From assembly GCF_001426505.1 (NCBI RefSeq), contig NZ_LMEV01000017.1:651208-715207 (forward strand): a DNA stretch of 64,000 bases. Direction: 5' to 3'. Each line of letters begins with the position of its first letter. Position 1 is the first letter of the stretch. The notes under the pieces were generated by a model that made no database searches, had not been told where the DNA came from, and was given only the letters and a program-made list of their open reading frames with translations. A program made the translations under genes and the position numbers. This DNA is from Variovorax sp. Root473 (GTDB taxonomy: Bacteria > Pseudomonadota > Gammaproteobacteria > Burkholderiales > Burkholderiaceae_C). This document shows positions 35,655-47,218 of the stretch, piece by piece.

Positions 35655-36727
35655 TCGACTCCATTCATGGCTTCGGCCTGGGACTGGTTGCTGCAGGCTG
35701 GTGGACCGCCGTGGTCTGGCCCGTGATCTGGACGCTGATCAAGATCATCGTCGTCGTGATCCCGCTGATGGGCGCCGTGGCGTACCTCACACTGTGGGAG
35801 CGCAAGGCCATCGGTTTCACGCAGATCCGCGTGGGCCCGAACCGCATCGGGCCGCTGGGCCTGCTGCAGCCGATCGCCGACGCGCTCAAGCTGATGACCA
35901 AGGAAATCATCCTTCCGGCGGTCGCCAACAAGGGCTTGTTCCTGCTCGGCCCCATCATGACCATCATGCCGGCGCTGGCCGCATGGGCCGTGATTCCCTT
36001 CGGCCCCGACGTGGCGCTGGCCAACATCAACGCCGGCCTGCTGTTCGTGATGGCCATCACCTCGCTCGAGGTGTACGGCGTGATCATCGCCGGCTGGGCC
36101 TCGAACTCGAAGTACGCCTTCCTGGGCGCGCTGCGCGCGTCGGCACAAATGGTGAGCTACGAAATCGCGATGGGCTTCTGCTTCGTCGTGGTGTTGATGG
36201 TCACGGGCAGCCTGAACATGTCCGACATCGTGACGGTGCAGGGCAAGGGCATGTTCCATGACTTGGGGCTGGGTTTTCTGTCGTGGAACTGGCTGCCGCT
36301 GCTGCCGATCTTCGTCGTCTACTTCATCTCCGGCCTGGCTGAAACCAACCGCCATCCGTTCGACGTGGTGGAAGGCGAGTCCGAAATCGTGGCCGGCCAC
36401 ATGATCGAGTACTCGGGCATGAGCTTCGCGATGTTCTTCCTGGCCGAGTACGCCAACATGTGGCTGGTCTCGATCCTGACCGTCATCCTGTTCCTCGGCG
36501 GATGGCTGCCCCCGTTCGAGCTCCTGAGCTTCATCCCGGGCTGGATCTGGCTGGGCCTGAAGACCTTCTGCGTGGTCACCATGTTCCTGTGGGTGCGCTC
36601 GACGTTCCCGCGCTTCCGCTACGACCAGATCATGCGTCTGGGCTGGAAGATCTTCATTCCCGTCACTCTGGTGTGGCTGGTCGTGGTCGGTGGCTGGATG
36701 CAGACGCCGTTCAATATCTGGAAATAA
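35651..36727 (+). CDS. nuoH: NADH-quinone oxidoreductase subunit H
   Basis: A 358 aa membrane subunit with eight or nine helices next to the quinone site. Conserved cytoplasmic loops are visible: [21 protein letters not shown] near 52-72 and [23 protein letters not shown] near 222-244. It anchors the hydrophilic arm to the membrane domain. Confidence 0.98.
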   Translation: MIDSIHGFGLGLVAAGWWTAVVWPVIWTLIKIIVVVIPLMGAVAYLTLWERKAIGFTQIRVGPNRIGPLGLLQPIADALKLMTKEIILPAVANKGLFLLGPIMTIMPALAAWAVIPFGPDVALANINAGLLFVMAITSLEVYGVIIAGWASNSKYAFLGALRASAQMVSYEIAMGFCFVVVLMVTGSLNMSDIVTVQGKGMFHDLGLGFLSWNWLPLLPIFVVYFISGLAETNRHPFDVVEGESEIVAGHMIEYSGMSFAMFFLAEYANMWLVSILTVILFLGGWLPPFELLSFIPGWIWLGLKTFCVVTMFLWVRSTFPRFRYDQIMRLGWKIFIPVTLVWLVVVGGWMQTPFNIWK

Positions 36728-36745
36728 GCAGGAAGCGACGACATC

Positions 36746-37291
36746 ATGACTGCTTCACACACCGCCGGAGGGCTCTCACGCCCCTCCAAGCTGGCCTCCG
36801 CGCCGTTCTCGCTCAAGGACTTCCTGGGCAGCTTCATGCTGTTCGAACTGTTCAAGGGCCTGGCCATCACGGGCAAGTACGCCTTCTCGCGCAAGATCAC
36901 CGTGCAGTTCCCCGAAGAGAAGACGCCACTGTCGCCGCGCTTCCGTGGCTTGCACGCACTGCGTCGCTACGAGAACGGCGAAGAGCGCTGCATCGCGTGC
37001 AAGCTGTGCGAGGCCGTGTGCCCCGCGCTGGCCATCACCATCGAATCCGACGTGCGTGACGACGGCTCGCGCCGCACCACGCGCTACGACATCGACCTGA
37101 CCAAGTGCATCTTCTGCGGCTTCTGCGAAGAAAGCTGCCCGGTCGACTCGATCGTCGAGACGCACATCTTCGAATACCACGGCGAAAAGCGCGGCGACCT
37201 GTACTTCACCAAGGACATGCTGCTGGCCGTGGGCGACCGCTACGAAAAAGAAATCGCGGCGAACAAGGCGGCCGACGCCAAGTACCGCTGA
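36746..37291 (+). CDS. nuoI: NADH-quinone oxidoreductase subunit I
   Basis: A 181 aa ferredoxin-like subunit with two [4Fe-4S] sites (N6a, N6b): [12 protein letters not shown] and [12 protein letters not shown]. The N-terminal 20 residues are an extra hydrophilic stretch before the amphipathic helix [18 protein letters not shown]. Gene order and 18-base spacing from nuoH are normal. Confidence 0.97.
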   Translation: MTASHTAGGLSRPSKLASAPFSLKDFLGSFMLFELFKGLAITGKYAFSRKITVQFPEEKTPLSPRFRGLHALRRYENGEERCIACKLCEAVCPALAITIESDVRDDGSRRTTRYDIDLTKCIFCGFCEESCPVDSIVETHIFEYHGEKRGDLYFTKDMLLAVGDRYEKEIAANKAADAKYR

Positions 37292-37328
37292 GCCGGCTCC
37301 GCTCGAAACCCGTACCAATCGAATTCCA

Positions 37329-37985
37329 ATGGACGTCAAGACCGGTCTGTTCTATCTGTTTGCCGCGGTGCTGCTGTTTGCAGCCTTCCGCGTCATCACC
37401 TCCCGCAATCCCGTGTACGCCGCGCTGTACCTGGTGCTGGCTTTTTTCCAGGCCTCGGCCATCTGGCTGCTGCTGCGCGCCGAGTTCCTCGCGATCTCGC
37501 TCGTGCTGGTGTACGTCGGGGCCGTGATGGTGCTGTTCCTGTTCGTCGTGATGATGCTGGACATCGACGTCGACGGTCTGCGCGAGGGCTTCTGGAAGCA
37601 CTTCCCGCTGGCCGCAGGCATCGGTGCGCTCATCGCGCTCGAAATGGCGGCCGTGCTCATGGGCGGCTTCCGCCTGGGCGAAGGCCCGCGCGCCATGGCG
37701 ACGACCTCGCCCAACAGCTCGAACACGCTCGAACTGGGCAAGCTGCTGTATTCCGAATACCTGTACCCGCTGGAAATCGCCGCGGTCATCCTGCTGGTGG
37801 CCATCATTGCCGCCATTGCACTGACGCTGCGCACCCGCAAGGACAGCAAGTACGTCAACCCGTCGGACCAGGTGCGCGTGAAGGCGCGCGACCGCGTGCG
37901 CATCGTGCAGATGCCCGTCACGCGTGCAGCCGAGCCGGTGGTTGAGGCCCCGGCAGCGGATGCTGCAAAGGAAAACAAGGCATGA
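37329..37985 (+). CDS. nuoJ: NADH-quinone oxidoreductase subunit J
   Basis: A 218 aa membrane subunit with five helices, including the conserved third one ([21 protein letters not shown] near 60-80) that contains the pi-bulge region of the proton channel. A basic C-terminal tail of about 50 residues follows. The last four bases overlap nuoK. Confidence 0.97.
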   Translation: MDVKTGLFYLFAAVLLFAAFRVITSRNPVYAALYLVLAFFQASAIWLLLRAEFLAISLVLVYVGAVMVLFLFVVMMLDIDVDGLREGFWKHFPLAAGIGALIALEMAAVLMGGFRLGEGPRAMATTSPNSSNTLELGKLLYSEYLYPLEIAAVILLVAIIAAIALTLRTRKDSKYVNPSDQVRVKARDRVRIVQMPVTRAAEPVVEAPAADAAKENKA

Positions 37986-38290
37986 CGCTCACGCTCGGAC
38001 ACTTTCTCTCGCTCGGCGCGATGCTCTTCGCGCTGTCGGTGATCGGCATCTTCCTGAACCGCAAGAACCTGATCGTGCTGCTCATGGCCATCGAGCTGAT
38101 GCTGCTGGCGGTCAACATGAACTTCGTGGCCTTCTCGCACTACCTGGGCGACATGCACGGCCAGATCTTCGTGTTCTTCATCCTGACGGTGGCGGCGGCC
38201 GAATCGGCCATCGGCCTCGCGTTGCTGGTCCTGTTGTTCCGCAACAAGTCGAGCATCAACGTCGACGAACTCAACTCGCTCAAGGGTTGA
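37982..38290 (+). CDS. nuoK: NADH-quinone oxidoreductase subunit K
   Basis: A 102 aa membrane subunit with three helices. The two Glu residues needed for proton transfer appear in [14 protein letters not shown] (about 36) and [14 protein letters not shown] (about 72). Related to MrpC of Na+/H+ antiporters. It overlaps nuoJ by ATGA. Confidence 0.98.
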   Translation: MTLTLGHFLSLGAMLFALSVIGIFLNRKNLIVLLMAIELMLLAVNMNFVAFSHYLGDMHGQIFVFFILTVAAAESAIGLALLVLLFRNKSSINVDELNSLKG

Positions 38291-38297
38291 CAGCAGT

Positions 38298-40343
<2,046 letters not shown>

Positions 40344-40368
40344 GCCCGAACGCTGGAGAAAAAGAAAA

Positions 40369-41847
40369 ATGGGTTTGTTGAGCCTTGCCATCTGGGTGCC
40401 GATCGCATTCGGTGCCGTGCTGCTGGCGTTTGGCCGCGACGAGCACGCCAAGGGCGTGCGCTGGGTCGCGCTCGTCGGTGCCATCGTGAGCTTCCTGGTC
40501 ACGGTGCCGCTGTTCACGCGCTTCCAGAACGGAACTGCCGCGATGCAGTTCGTCGAGAAGACGAGCTGGATCTCGCGTTTCAACGTCAACTACCACCTGG
40601 GCATCGACGGCATGTCGCTGTGGCTGGTGCTGTTGACCTCGTTCATCACGGTCGTGGTCGTGATCTCGGCGTGGGAAGTGATCACCGAGCGCGTGAACCA
40701 GTACATGGGCGCGTTCCTGATCCTGTCGGGTTTCATGATCGGCGTGTTCTCGGCGCTCGACGGCATCCTGTTCTACGTGTTCTTCGAAGCCACGCTGATC
40801 CCGATGTACCTGATCATCGGCATCTGGGGCGGCCCGAACAAGATCTACGCGGCCTTCAAGTTCTTCCTGTACACGTTGCTCGGCTCGCTGCTGATGCTGG
40901 TCGCGCTGATCTTCCTGTACAACAAATCGGGCGGCAGCTTCGACATCCTGGCCTGGCACAAGCTGCCGCTGGGTTCGACCGCACAGACCTTCCTGTTCTT
41001 TGCCTTCTTCGCGGCCTTCGCCGTCAAGGTGCCGATGTGGCCGGTCCACACGTGGTTGCCCGACGTGCACGTCGAGGCTCCCACGGGCGGTTCGGCCGTG
41101 CTGGCCGCGATCATGCTGAAGCTGGGTGCCTACGGTTTCCTGCGCTTCTCGATGCCCATCGCGCCTGACGCTTCGCACGAATGGGCGTGGCTGATGATCG
41201 CGCTGTCGCTGATCGCCGTGATCTACGTGGGCCTCGTCGCGCTGGTGCAGCAGGACATGAAGAAGCTGGTGGCGTACTCGTCGGTCGCCCACATGGGCTT
41301 CGTGACGCTGGGCTTCTTCATCTTCAACGAGCTCGGTGTGTCTGGCGGCATCGTGCAGATGATTGCCCACGGCTTCGTCTCGGGCGCCATGTTCCTGGGC
41401 ATCGGCGTGCTGTACGACCGCGTGCACTCGCGCCAGATCGCCGACTACGGCGGCGTGGTCAACACCATGCCCAAGTTCGCCGCGTTCGCGCTGCTGTTCG
41501 CCATGGCCAACTGCGGCCTGCCGGGCACTGCCGGTTTCGTGGGCGAATGGATGGTCATTTTGGGCGCCGTGAAGGCCAATTTCTGGATTGGCCTGGGCGC
41601 CGCCACCGCACTGATCTTCGGCGCCGCCTACACCCTGTGGATGTACAAGCGCGTGTACCTGGGCCCCGTCGGCAACGACCACGTCAAGGACCTGAAGGAC
41701 ATCAACGCCCGCGAATTCCTGATGCTCTCGCTGCTGGCCATCGCCGTGCTGTGGATGGGCCTGTATCCGAAGCCTTTCACCGACGCGATGGATGCCTCCG
41801 TCGTCGAGCTTCTGCGCCACATGGCGATGTCGAAGCTGCCCGTCTGA
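40369..41847 (+). CDS. nuoM: NADH-quinone oxidoreductase subunit M
   Basis: A 492 aa antiporter-like proton channel subunit with 14 helices. Key segments are YVFFEATLIPMYLIIGIWGG (the channel Glu near 140) and FAVKVPMWPVHTWLPDVHVEAPTGGS (Lys and surrounding, near 220-245). Gene spacing is 25 bases on both sides. Confidence 0.98.
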   Translation: MGLLSLAIWVPIAFGAVLLAFGRDEHAKGVRWVALVGAIVSFLVTVPLFTRFQNGTAAMQFVEKTSWISRFNVNYHLGIDGMSLWLVLLTSFITVVVVISAWEVITERVNQYMGAFLILSGFMIGVFSALDGILFYVFFEATLIPMYLIIGIWGGPNKIYAAFKFFLYTLLGSLLMLVALIFLYNKSGGSFDILAWHKLPLGSTAQTFLFFAFFAAFAVKVPMWPVHTWLPDVHVEAPTGGSAVLAAIMLKLGAYGFLRFSMPIAPDASHEWAWLMIALSLIAVIYVGLVALVQQDMKKLVAYSSVAHMGFVTLGFFIFNELGVSGGIVQMIAHGFVSGAMFLGIGVLYDRVHSRQIADYGGVVNTMPKFAAFALLFAMANCGLPGTAGFVGEWMVILGAVKANFWIGLGAATALIFGAAYTLWMYKRVYLGPVGNDHVKDLKDINAREFLMLSLLAIAVLWMGLYPKPFTDAMDASVVELLRHMAMSKLPV

Positions 41848-41871
41848 TGCCACGCTGAAGAAGAGAACGAG

Positions 41872-43359
41872 ATGATTGACAAACTCAGCTGGGTGACGAT
41901 CTACCCCGAAATCGTGTTGCTGGTCATGGCCTGCATCATTGCGCTGGTCGACCTGTCGGACACGAGCCCGCGCCGCACCCGCACCTACATCCTGACACTG
42001 CTCACGCTGGCGGCAGTGGCCGTGCTCACGGGCCTGGCCGCTGTCGGCGGCAAAACCTCCTATGGCTTCGGCGGCATGGTGGTGAGCGACTCGATGGGCA
42101 ACTGGCTCAAGTGCTTCGCTTCGCTCGCGCTGATGGTGACGCTGGTCTACGGCCGTCCCTACGCGGCCGACCGTGAGATGCTGCGCGGCGGCGAGATGTT
42201 CACGATCAGCATGCTGGCGCTGCTGGGCATGTTCGTGATGATCGGCGGCAGCAATTTCCTGCTGATCTACCTCGGCCTCGAGCTGCTCACGTTGTCGAGC
42301 TATGCGCTCGTGGCCCTGCGCCGCGACCACGCGGTGGCCAGCGAAGCCGCCATGAAGTACTTCGTGCTCGGCGCCATGGCCAGCGGGTTCCTGCTGTACG
42401 GCCTGTCGATGATGTACGGCGCCACCGGGTCGCTCGACCTGAACGAAGTGTTCAAGGCGATCTCGACCGGCAAGGTGAACCACCAGGTGCTGGTGTTCGG
42501 CCTGGTCTTCATCGTGGCGGGCCTGGCCTTCAAGGTCGGCGCTGCACCGTTCCACATGTGGGTGCCCGACGTCTACCAGGGCGCACCGACGGCGATCACG
42601 CTGCTGATCGGCGCCGCGCCCGAGCTGGCGGCCTTCGGCATCATCATCCGCCTCCTGGTCGACGGCCTGCAGCCCCTGGCCATCGACTGGCAGCAGATGC
42701 TCGCCGTGCTGGCGATCGCCTCGCTGGTGATCGGCAACCTGGCCGCCATTGCACAGAGCAACCTCAAGCGCATGCTGGCCTACTCGACCATCGCGCAGAT
42801 GGGCTTCATGCTGCTGGGCCTGGTGGCGGGTTCCGACCAGCAGGGCACGCAGAACGCACAGGCGGCCTACAGCGCCTCGATGTTCTACGTCATCACCTAT
42901 GTGCTGACCACGCTGGCGAGCTTCGGCATCATTCTGTTGCTGGCGCGCGAAGGCTTCGAAAGCGAAGAGATCACCGACCTGGCCGGCCTGAACCAGCGCA
43001 GCCCGCTGTATGCCGGCGTGATGGCGATCGCGATGTTCTCGCTGGCCGGGCTGCCGCCTCTGGTGGGCTTCTACGCGAAGCTCGCCGTGCTGCAGGCGCT
43101 GATCGCGTCGGGCGCCGCCATCTACATCGGCCTGGCCGTGTTCGCCGTGGTCATGTCGCTGATCGGCGCGTTCTACTACCTGCGCGTGGTCAAGGTCATG
43201 TACTTCGACGCCCCCGTCACGGCGACCACCGTGTCGGCCTCGTTCGATGTGCGCACCGTGCTCACGATCAACGGCGCGCTGATCCTGATTCTTGGCGTGC
43301 TGCCCGGCGGTCTCATGACGCTGTGCTACGACGCCATCGCGGCCACGCTGGCCCACTGA
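41872..43359 (+). CDS. nuoN: NADH-quinone oxidoreductase subunit N
   Basis: A 495 aa antiporter-like subunit, last of the complex I genes. Conserved [20 protein letters not shown] (channel Glu) and [21 protein letters not shown] are present, and a mid-membrane Lys region [18 protein letters not shown]. The DUF2818 gene follows 16 bases later. Confidence 0.98.
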   Translation: MIDKLSWVTIYPEIVLLVMACIIALVDLSDTSPRRTRTYILTLLTLAAVAVLTGLAAVGGKTSYGFGGMVVSDSMGNWLKCFASLALMVTLVYGRPYAADREMLRGGEMFTISMLALLGMFVMIGGSNFLLIYLGLELLTLSSYALVALRRDHAVASEAAMKYFVLGAMASGFLLYGLSMMYGATGSLDLNEVFKAISTGKVNHQVLVFGLVFIVAGLAFKVGAAPFHMWVPDVYQGAPTAITLLIGAAPELAAFGIIIRLLVDGLQPLAIDWQQMLAVLAIASLVIGNLAAIAQSNLKRMLAYSTIAQMGFMLLGLVAGSDQQGTQNAQAAYSASMFYVITYVLTTLASFGIILLLAREGFESEEITDLAGLNQRSPLYAGVMAIAMFSLAGLPPLVGFYAKLAVLQALIASGAAIYIGLAVFAVVMSLIGAFYYLRVVKVMYFDAPVTATTVSASFDVRTVLTINGALILILGVLPGGLMTLCYDAIAATLAH

Positions 43360-43375
43360 CGCGGCCCGCAACACG

Positions 43376-43681
43376 GTGTCGCAAACCGCGTCGGTCTGGG
43401 TGGTGCTGTTGGTGGCCCTGGTGGCCGCCAACCTGCCGTTCCTCAACGAGCGCCTGTTCGGGGCGGTGCCGCTGCCGGCCACGCACAAGTCGCTGGCGAT
43501 CCGTTTCGGCGAGCTGTTGGTGCTGTACTTCATCGCTGGCGGCATCGGCTTACTGTTCGAACGCAGGGCAGGGCAGATCGCCCCCCAGGGCTGGGAGTTC
43601 TACGCGGTGACGGCCTCGCTGTTCGTCGTGCTGGCCTTCCCGGGATTCACCTGGCGCTACCTGATGAAGCACAGGCACTGA
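43376..43681 (+). CDS. DUF2818 membrane protein
   Basis: A 101 aa protein with three hydrophobic helices (residues about 7-24, 45-62 and 78-95) and a short basic end (WRYLMKHRH). It starts with GTG. Genes of this family sit directly behind nuoN in many Burkholderiales, so a link to complex I assembly or activity is possible but unproven. The next gene starts one base after the stop. Confidence 0.85.
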   Translation: MSQTASVWVVLLVALVAANLPFLNERLFGAVPLPATHKSLAIRFGELLVLYFIAGGIGLLFERRAGQIAPQGWEFYAVTASLFVVLAFPGFTWRYLMKHRH

Positions 43682-43682
43682 C

Positions 43683-44288
43683 ATGACTTCTCCGATCGCC
43701 GACTCGCATTTGAAAGAAGAGCTCGTCAGCAGCGAAGAGCTCTTCAAGGGCAAGTTCCTGCACGCCAAGCGCGACACCATCCGCCTGCCCGACGGCCACA
43801 GCGCCACGCGCGAGTACGTGGTGCATCCCGGCGCGGTGGTGGTCATTCCGCTGCTCGACGATGGCCGCGTGGTGCTGGAGCGCCAGTTCCGCTATCCGGT
43901 GGAGCGTGTGATCGTCGAGTTTCCCGCGGGCAAGCTCGACGCCGGCGAAGATCCGCTGCTGTGCGGCCAGCGCGAGCTGCTCGAGGAAACCGGCTACACC
44001 GCGCGCGAATGGGCGCATGCCGGCGCCACGCATCTCGCGGTGGCGTACTCGACCGAAATCATCCACATCTACTTCGCACGCGGCCTCTCGCTGGGCGAGC
44101 GCCAGCTGGACCACGGCGAGTTCCTCGACGTGTTCACCGCCACGCCGCAGGAGCTCATCGGCTGGTGCCGCGACGGCACCGTGACCGACGCGAAGACGCT
44201 CACCTGCGCCCTGTGGCTGCAGAACGTCCTCTCAGGCGCATGGGCACTGGATTGGCAGGCCGCAGCCTCGCAAGGCGGCGCGGGATAA
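43683..44288 (+). CDS. NUDIX hydrolase, ADP-ribose pyrophosphatase-like
   Basis: A 201 aa protein. The NUDIX box is complete: GKLDAGEDPLLCGQRELLEETGY, with the Glu pair that binds Mg2+. The upstream segment REYVVHPGAVVVIPLLDDG and FRYPVERVIVEFPAG is typical of the ADP-ribose pyrophosphatase (NudF) group, which cleaves ADP-ribose to AMP and ribose 5-phosphate. Substrate assignment is by family only. Confidence 0.9.
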   Translation: MTSPIADSHLKEELVSSEELFKGKFLHAKRDTIRLPDGHSATREYVVHPGAVVVIPLLDDGRVVLERQFRYPVERVIVEFPAGKLDAGEDPLLCGQRELLEETGYTAREWAHAGATHLAVAYSTEIIHIYFARGLSLGERQLDHGEFLDVFTATPQELIGWCRDGTVTDAKTLTCALWLQNVLSGAWALDWQAAASQGGAG

Positions 44289-44295
44289 TCCGCGC

Positions 44296-44781
44296 ATGAA
44301 GGTCCTCGATCTCCGCTGCACACACGGCCACGGCTTCGAGGGCTGGTTCGCGTCCAACGAGGCGTTCGACAGCCAGCTCGCAAGCGGCCTGGTCGAGTGC
44401 CCGGTCTGTGGCGACACCGCGATCGTCAAGCTGCTGAGCGCGCCCCGCCTGAACCTGAGCAACGCCAAGGCGCCGAAGGAAGAAGGGCGCGGCGACGCGG
44501 CCCATGCGCCGGCGGCGCCCGCATCGCCTTCCACGCAGGTATCGGCATCCTCGACTTCACCCGAAGCCCGCTGGATGCGTGCCGTGCGCGAGGTGCTGGC
44601 CAAGACCGAAGACGTCGGCGACCGCTTTGCCGACGAGGCGCGCAAGATGCACTACGGCGAAACCGCCGAGCGCGGCATCCGCGGCCAGGCCACGCCCGAG
44701 CAGACCGAGGCGCTGCTCGACGAAGGCATTCCGGTGATGGCGCTGCCGATTCCGGCGGCGCTGAAAGAAACCCTGCAGTAA
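44296..44781 (+). CDS. DUF1178 protein with a zinc-ribbon-like start
   Basis: A 161 aa protein of unknown function. It begins MKVLDLRCTHGHGFEGWF and has CPVCGD near 39, so C8 and C39/C42 may bind zinc like a ribbon. The middle is low-complexity Ala/Ser/Pro, the C-terminal part helical (DRFADEARKMHYGE, then RGIRGQATPEQTEALLDEGIPVMALP). Found after the NUDIX gene in many betaproteobacteria. It ends 34 bases before the convergent ABC exporter stop. Confidence 0.85.
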   Translation: MKVLDLRCTHGHGFEGWFASNEAFDSQLASGLVECPVCGDTAIVKLLSAPRLNLSNAKAPKEEGRGDAAHAPAAPASPSTQVSASSTSPEARWMRAVREVLAKTEDVGDRFADEARKMHYGETAERGIRGQATPEQTEALLDEGIPVMALPIPAALKETLQ

Positions 44782-44815
44782 CTGGCTGGCTCGACGAGCC
44801 CGTCCGGCCGCCCCC

Positions 44816-46603
44816 TCAGGCCGTGAACTGCAGCGCAGCCAGCCGCGCGTACACGCCGCCTTGCGCCACCAGCGCCGCGTGCGTTCCCTGTTCGACGATG
44901 CCGCCGTGGTCCAGCACGATGATGCGGTCGGCCTTCTGCACGGTCGCCAGGCGGTGGGCGATCACGAGCGTGGTGCGGTTTTCCATCGCCGATTCCAGCG
45001 CGGCCTGCACCATGCGTTCGCTCTCGGCGTCGAGCGCGCTGGTGGCTTCGTCGAGCAGCAGCAGCGGCGGATTCTTCAAGATGGCCCGCGCGATGGCGAT
45101 GCGCTGGCGTTGGCCGCCCGACAGCCGCACACCGCGTTCACCCAGGAAGGTGTCGTAGCCCTCGGGCAGGGCCTGCAGGAAGTCGTGCGCAAAGGCCGCA
45201 CGCGCCGCGGCGTGCACCTCGTCGGCGCTGGCGTCGGGCCGGCCGTAGCGGATGTTCTCGAAGGCGCTGGCCGAGAAGATCACCGCGTCCTGCGGCACGA
45301 GGCCGATGCGGGTGCGCAGATCGTGCAACGCGAGCGCGTCCAGCGGTGCGCCGTCGAGCACGATGCGGCCCGACTGCGGGTCGTAGTAGCGCAGCAGCAG
45401 TTGGAACACCGTGCTCTTGCCCGCGCCGCTCGAGCCCACCAGCGCCACGGTCTCGCCCGGTGCGATGTCCAGGCTGAAGTCGCGCAGCGCCGGCGTGCCC
45501 GGCCGCGAGGGGTAGTGGAAAGTGATCGCGTCGAAGCGGATGGCGCTGCCCGCCGCGGGAACGGGCGCGACCGCCGGCCGCGCGGGTGAGGCGATGGCCG
45601 TCGGCGCGTGCAGCAGTTCCATCAGGCGTTCGGTGGCGCCGGCTGCGCGCAGCAGGTCGCCGTACACCTCGCCGAGCACGGCCGTGGCGCTCGCCAGGAT
45701 CACCACGTAGACCACGGTCTGACCCAGGTGGCCGGCCGTGATGTCGCCGCGCAGCACGGCCTGCGTGCCTTCGTACAGGCCCCAGAGCAGGGCGGCCGAG
45801 GTGGCGATGATGATGAAGGCCACCAGCACCGAGCGCGCGCGCGTGCGGCGCACGGCGGTCTGGAAGGCGTTCTCGGTCGAGCTGCTGAAGCGGTCGGCCT
45901 CGCGGCCTTCGGCCGTGTAGCTCTGCACCACCGGAATCGCGTTCAGCACCTCGGCCGCGATGGCGCTGGAGTCGGCCACGCGGTCCTGGCTGGCGCGCGA
46001 CAGCTTGCGCACGCGGCGGCCGAACCACATGCTCGGCAGCACCACCAGCACCAGGATGCCCAGCACCTGCACCATCACATAGGGATTGGTCCACACCAGC
46101 ACCGCCAGCGCGCCCACGCCCATGACGGCGTTGCGCAGGCCCATGCTCAGCGACGAGCCGACGACCGTCTGCACGAGCGTGGTGTCGGCCGTGAGGCGCG
46201 ACAGCACCTCGCCGGTCTGCGTGGTCTCGAAGAAGACGGGGCTCTGCTGCAGCACATGGCCGTAGACCGCGTTGCGCAGGTCGGCCGTCACGCGCTCGCC
46301 GAGCCAGCTCACCGTGTAGAAGCGCGCGGCCGAAAACAGCCCCAGCGCCACCGCCACCGCGAAGAGGGCCCCGAAGTGCTCGCGCAGCGCCATGGTCTGC
46401 GCGCCCTTGTCGGCGCTGACCAGGCCGCCATCAATCAGGCTTCGCAGGGCGATAGGAAAAACCAGCGTCGTGACCGCCGCCATCACCAGGAAAACCCCCG
46501 CCAGCACGATCTGCACGCGGTAGGGGCGAAGGAAGGGGCGCAGCCCCGACAGCGAGCGGGGCGAGCCCTTGCCTGCGGAGGACGACGGAGGGGAAGAAGC
46601 CAT
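44816..46603 (-). CDS. ABC-type multidrug/lipid exporter, fused membrane and ATPase domains
   Basis: A 595 aa half-transporter of the MsbA/LmrA type that would work as a dimer. Residues 1 to about 330 hold six helices; the ATPase domain follows with Walker A VGSSGAGKST near 390, signature VRLSGGQRQR, Walker B LLLLDEATSALD and the switch His in VIAHRLATV. Substrate unknown; drug, lipid or peptide export are all possible. It is divergent from marR, with 78 bases between the starts, so the MarR operator could affect both. Confidence 0.9.
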   Translation of the reverse strand: MASSPPSSSAGKGSPRSLSGLRPFLRPYRVQIVLAGVFLVMAAVTTLVFPIALRSLIDGGLVSADKGAQTMALREHFGALFAVAVALGLFSAARFYTVSWLGERVTADLRNAVYGHVLQQSPVFFETTQTGEVLSRLTADTTLVQTVVGSSLSMGLRNAVMGVGALAVLVWTNPYVMVQVLGILVLVVLPSMWFGRRVRKLSRASQDRVADSSAIAAEVLNAIPVVQSYTAEGREADRFSSSTENAFQTAVRRTRARSVLVAFIIIATSAALLWGLYEGTQAVLRGDITAGHLGQTVVYVVILASATAVLGEVYGDLLRAAGATERLMELLHAPTAIASPARPAVAPVPAAGSAIRFDAITFHYPSRPGTPALRDFSLDIAPGETVALVGSSGAGKSTVFQLLLRYYDPQSGRIVLDGAPLDALALHDLRTRIGLVPQDAVIFSASAFENIRYGRPDASADEVHAAARAAFAHDFLQALPEGYDTFLGERGVRLSGGQRQRIAIARAILKNPPLLLLDEATSALDAESERMVQAALESAMENRTTLVIAHRLATVQKADRIIVLDHGGIVEQGTHAALVAQGGVYARLAALQFTA

Positions 46604-46645
46604 GGGCGCGAATTCTACCGAGCCCTTGCCCCCACAAAGGTCGCC

Positions 46646-46674
46646 TTGACAGTAATTGCCATGGCAACTAATAT
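46646..46674 (+). promoter_or_regulatory. marR promoter with embedded MarR-type operator
   Basis: A -35 TTGACA (46646-46651) and a -10 TAATAT (46669-46674) are separated by exactly 17 bases. The spacer holds TTGCCATGGCAA (46656-46667), a perfect palindrome that extends with one mismatched pair to 18 bases (46653-46670), the usual form of MarR operators. Binding there would block RNA polymerase. The expected start falls at or next to the marR ATG. Confidence 0.82.
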
Positions 46675-46681
46675 TTCAGGC

Positions 46682-47218
46682 ATGAGCGATGCCCCCATTT
46701 CCCCGGTCCCTCCGACGCCCGACGAGGCCGCGCGCCCGCCGGCCGCCTTCTATCGCGCCGAGGACTACCGCGCCGAAGAGAGCATCGGCTACCTGATGCG
46801 CCGCATCGTCACGTCTGTCGGCCAGACGGTGGGCACGCGCATGTGCGAGCCCGGCAGCCCCACCTACCCGCAGTGGGTGCCGCTGTACAAGCTGCACGTC
46901 GGCGCTGCCACCACCGTGGCCGAACTCGCCCGCGCCTGCGAACTCGATACCGGCGCCATGACGCGCCTGCTCGACCGCCTCGAGGCCAAGGGCCTGTGCC
47001 GGCGCGTGCGCTCGCTCGAAGACCGCCGCGTGGTCAATATCGAGCTCACCGACGAAGGCCGTGCGGCCGCGAAGGAAGTGCCCTATGTGCTGAGCCGGGT
47101 GCAGAACGAGTACCTGGCCGGCTTCACCACCGAAGAATGGAAGCAGCTCAAGGACTACTTGCGCCGCATCCTCGACAACGCACAGGGCCTCGCGGCCCGT
47201 GGAGAGAAGAATGAATGA
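46682..47218 (+). CDS. MarR-family transcriptional regulator
   Basis: A 178 aa winged-helix regulator. The DNA-binding part is at about residues 75-125: TTVAELARACELDTGAMTRLLDRLEAKGL, then the wing RVRSLEDRRVVNIELTDEG. A Pro-rich N-terminal arm of about 35 residues precedes the first helix. The ATG sits only 7 bases after the -10 box, so the mRNA would be leaderless or nearly so. It is the first gene of the efflux operon and probably represses it until a ligand binds. Confidence 0.93.
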   Translation: MSDAPISPVPPTPDEAARPPAAFYRAEDYRAEESIGYLMRRIVTSVGQTVGTRMCEPGSPTYPQWVPLYKLHVGAATTVAELARACELDTGAMTRLLDRLEAKGLCRRVRSLEDRRVVNIELTDEGRAAAKEVPYVLSRVQNEYLAGFTTEEWKQLKDYLRRILDNAQGLAARGEKNE

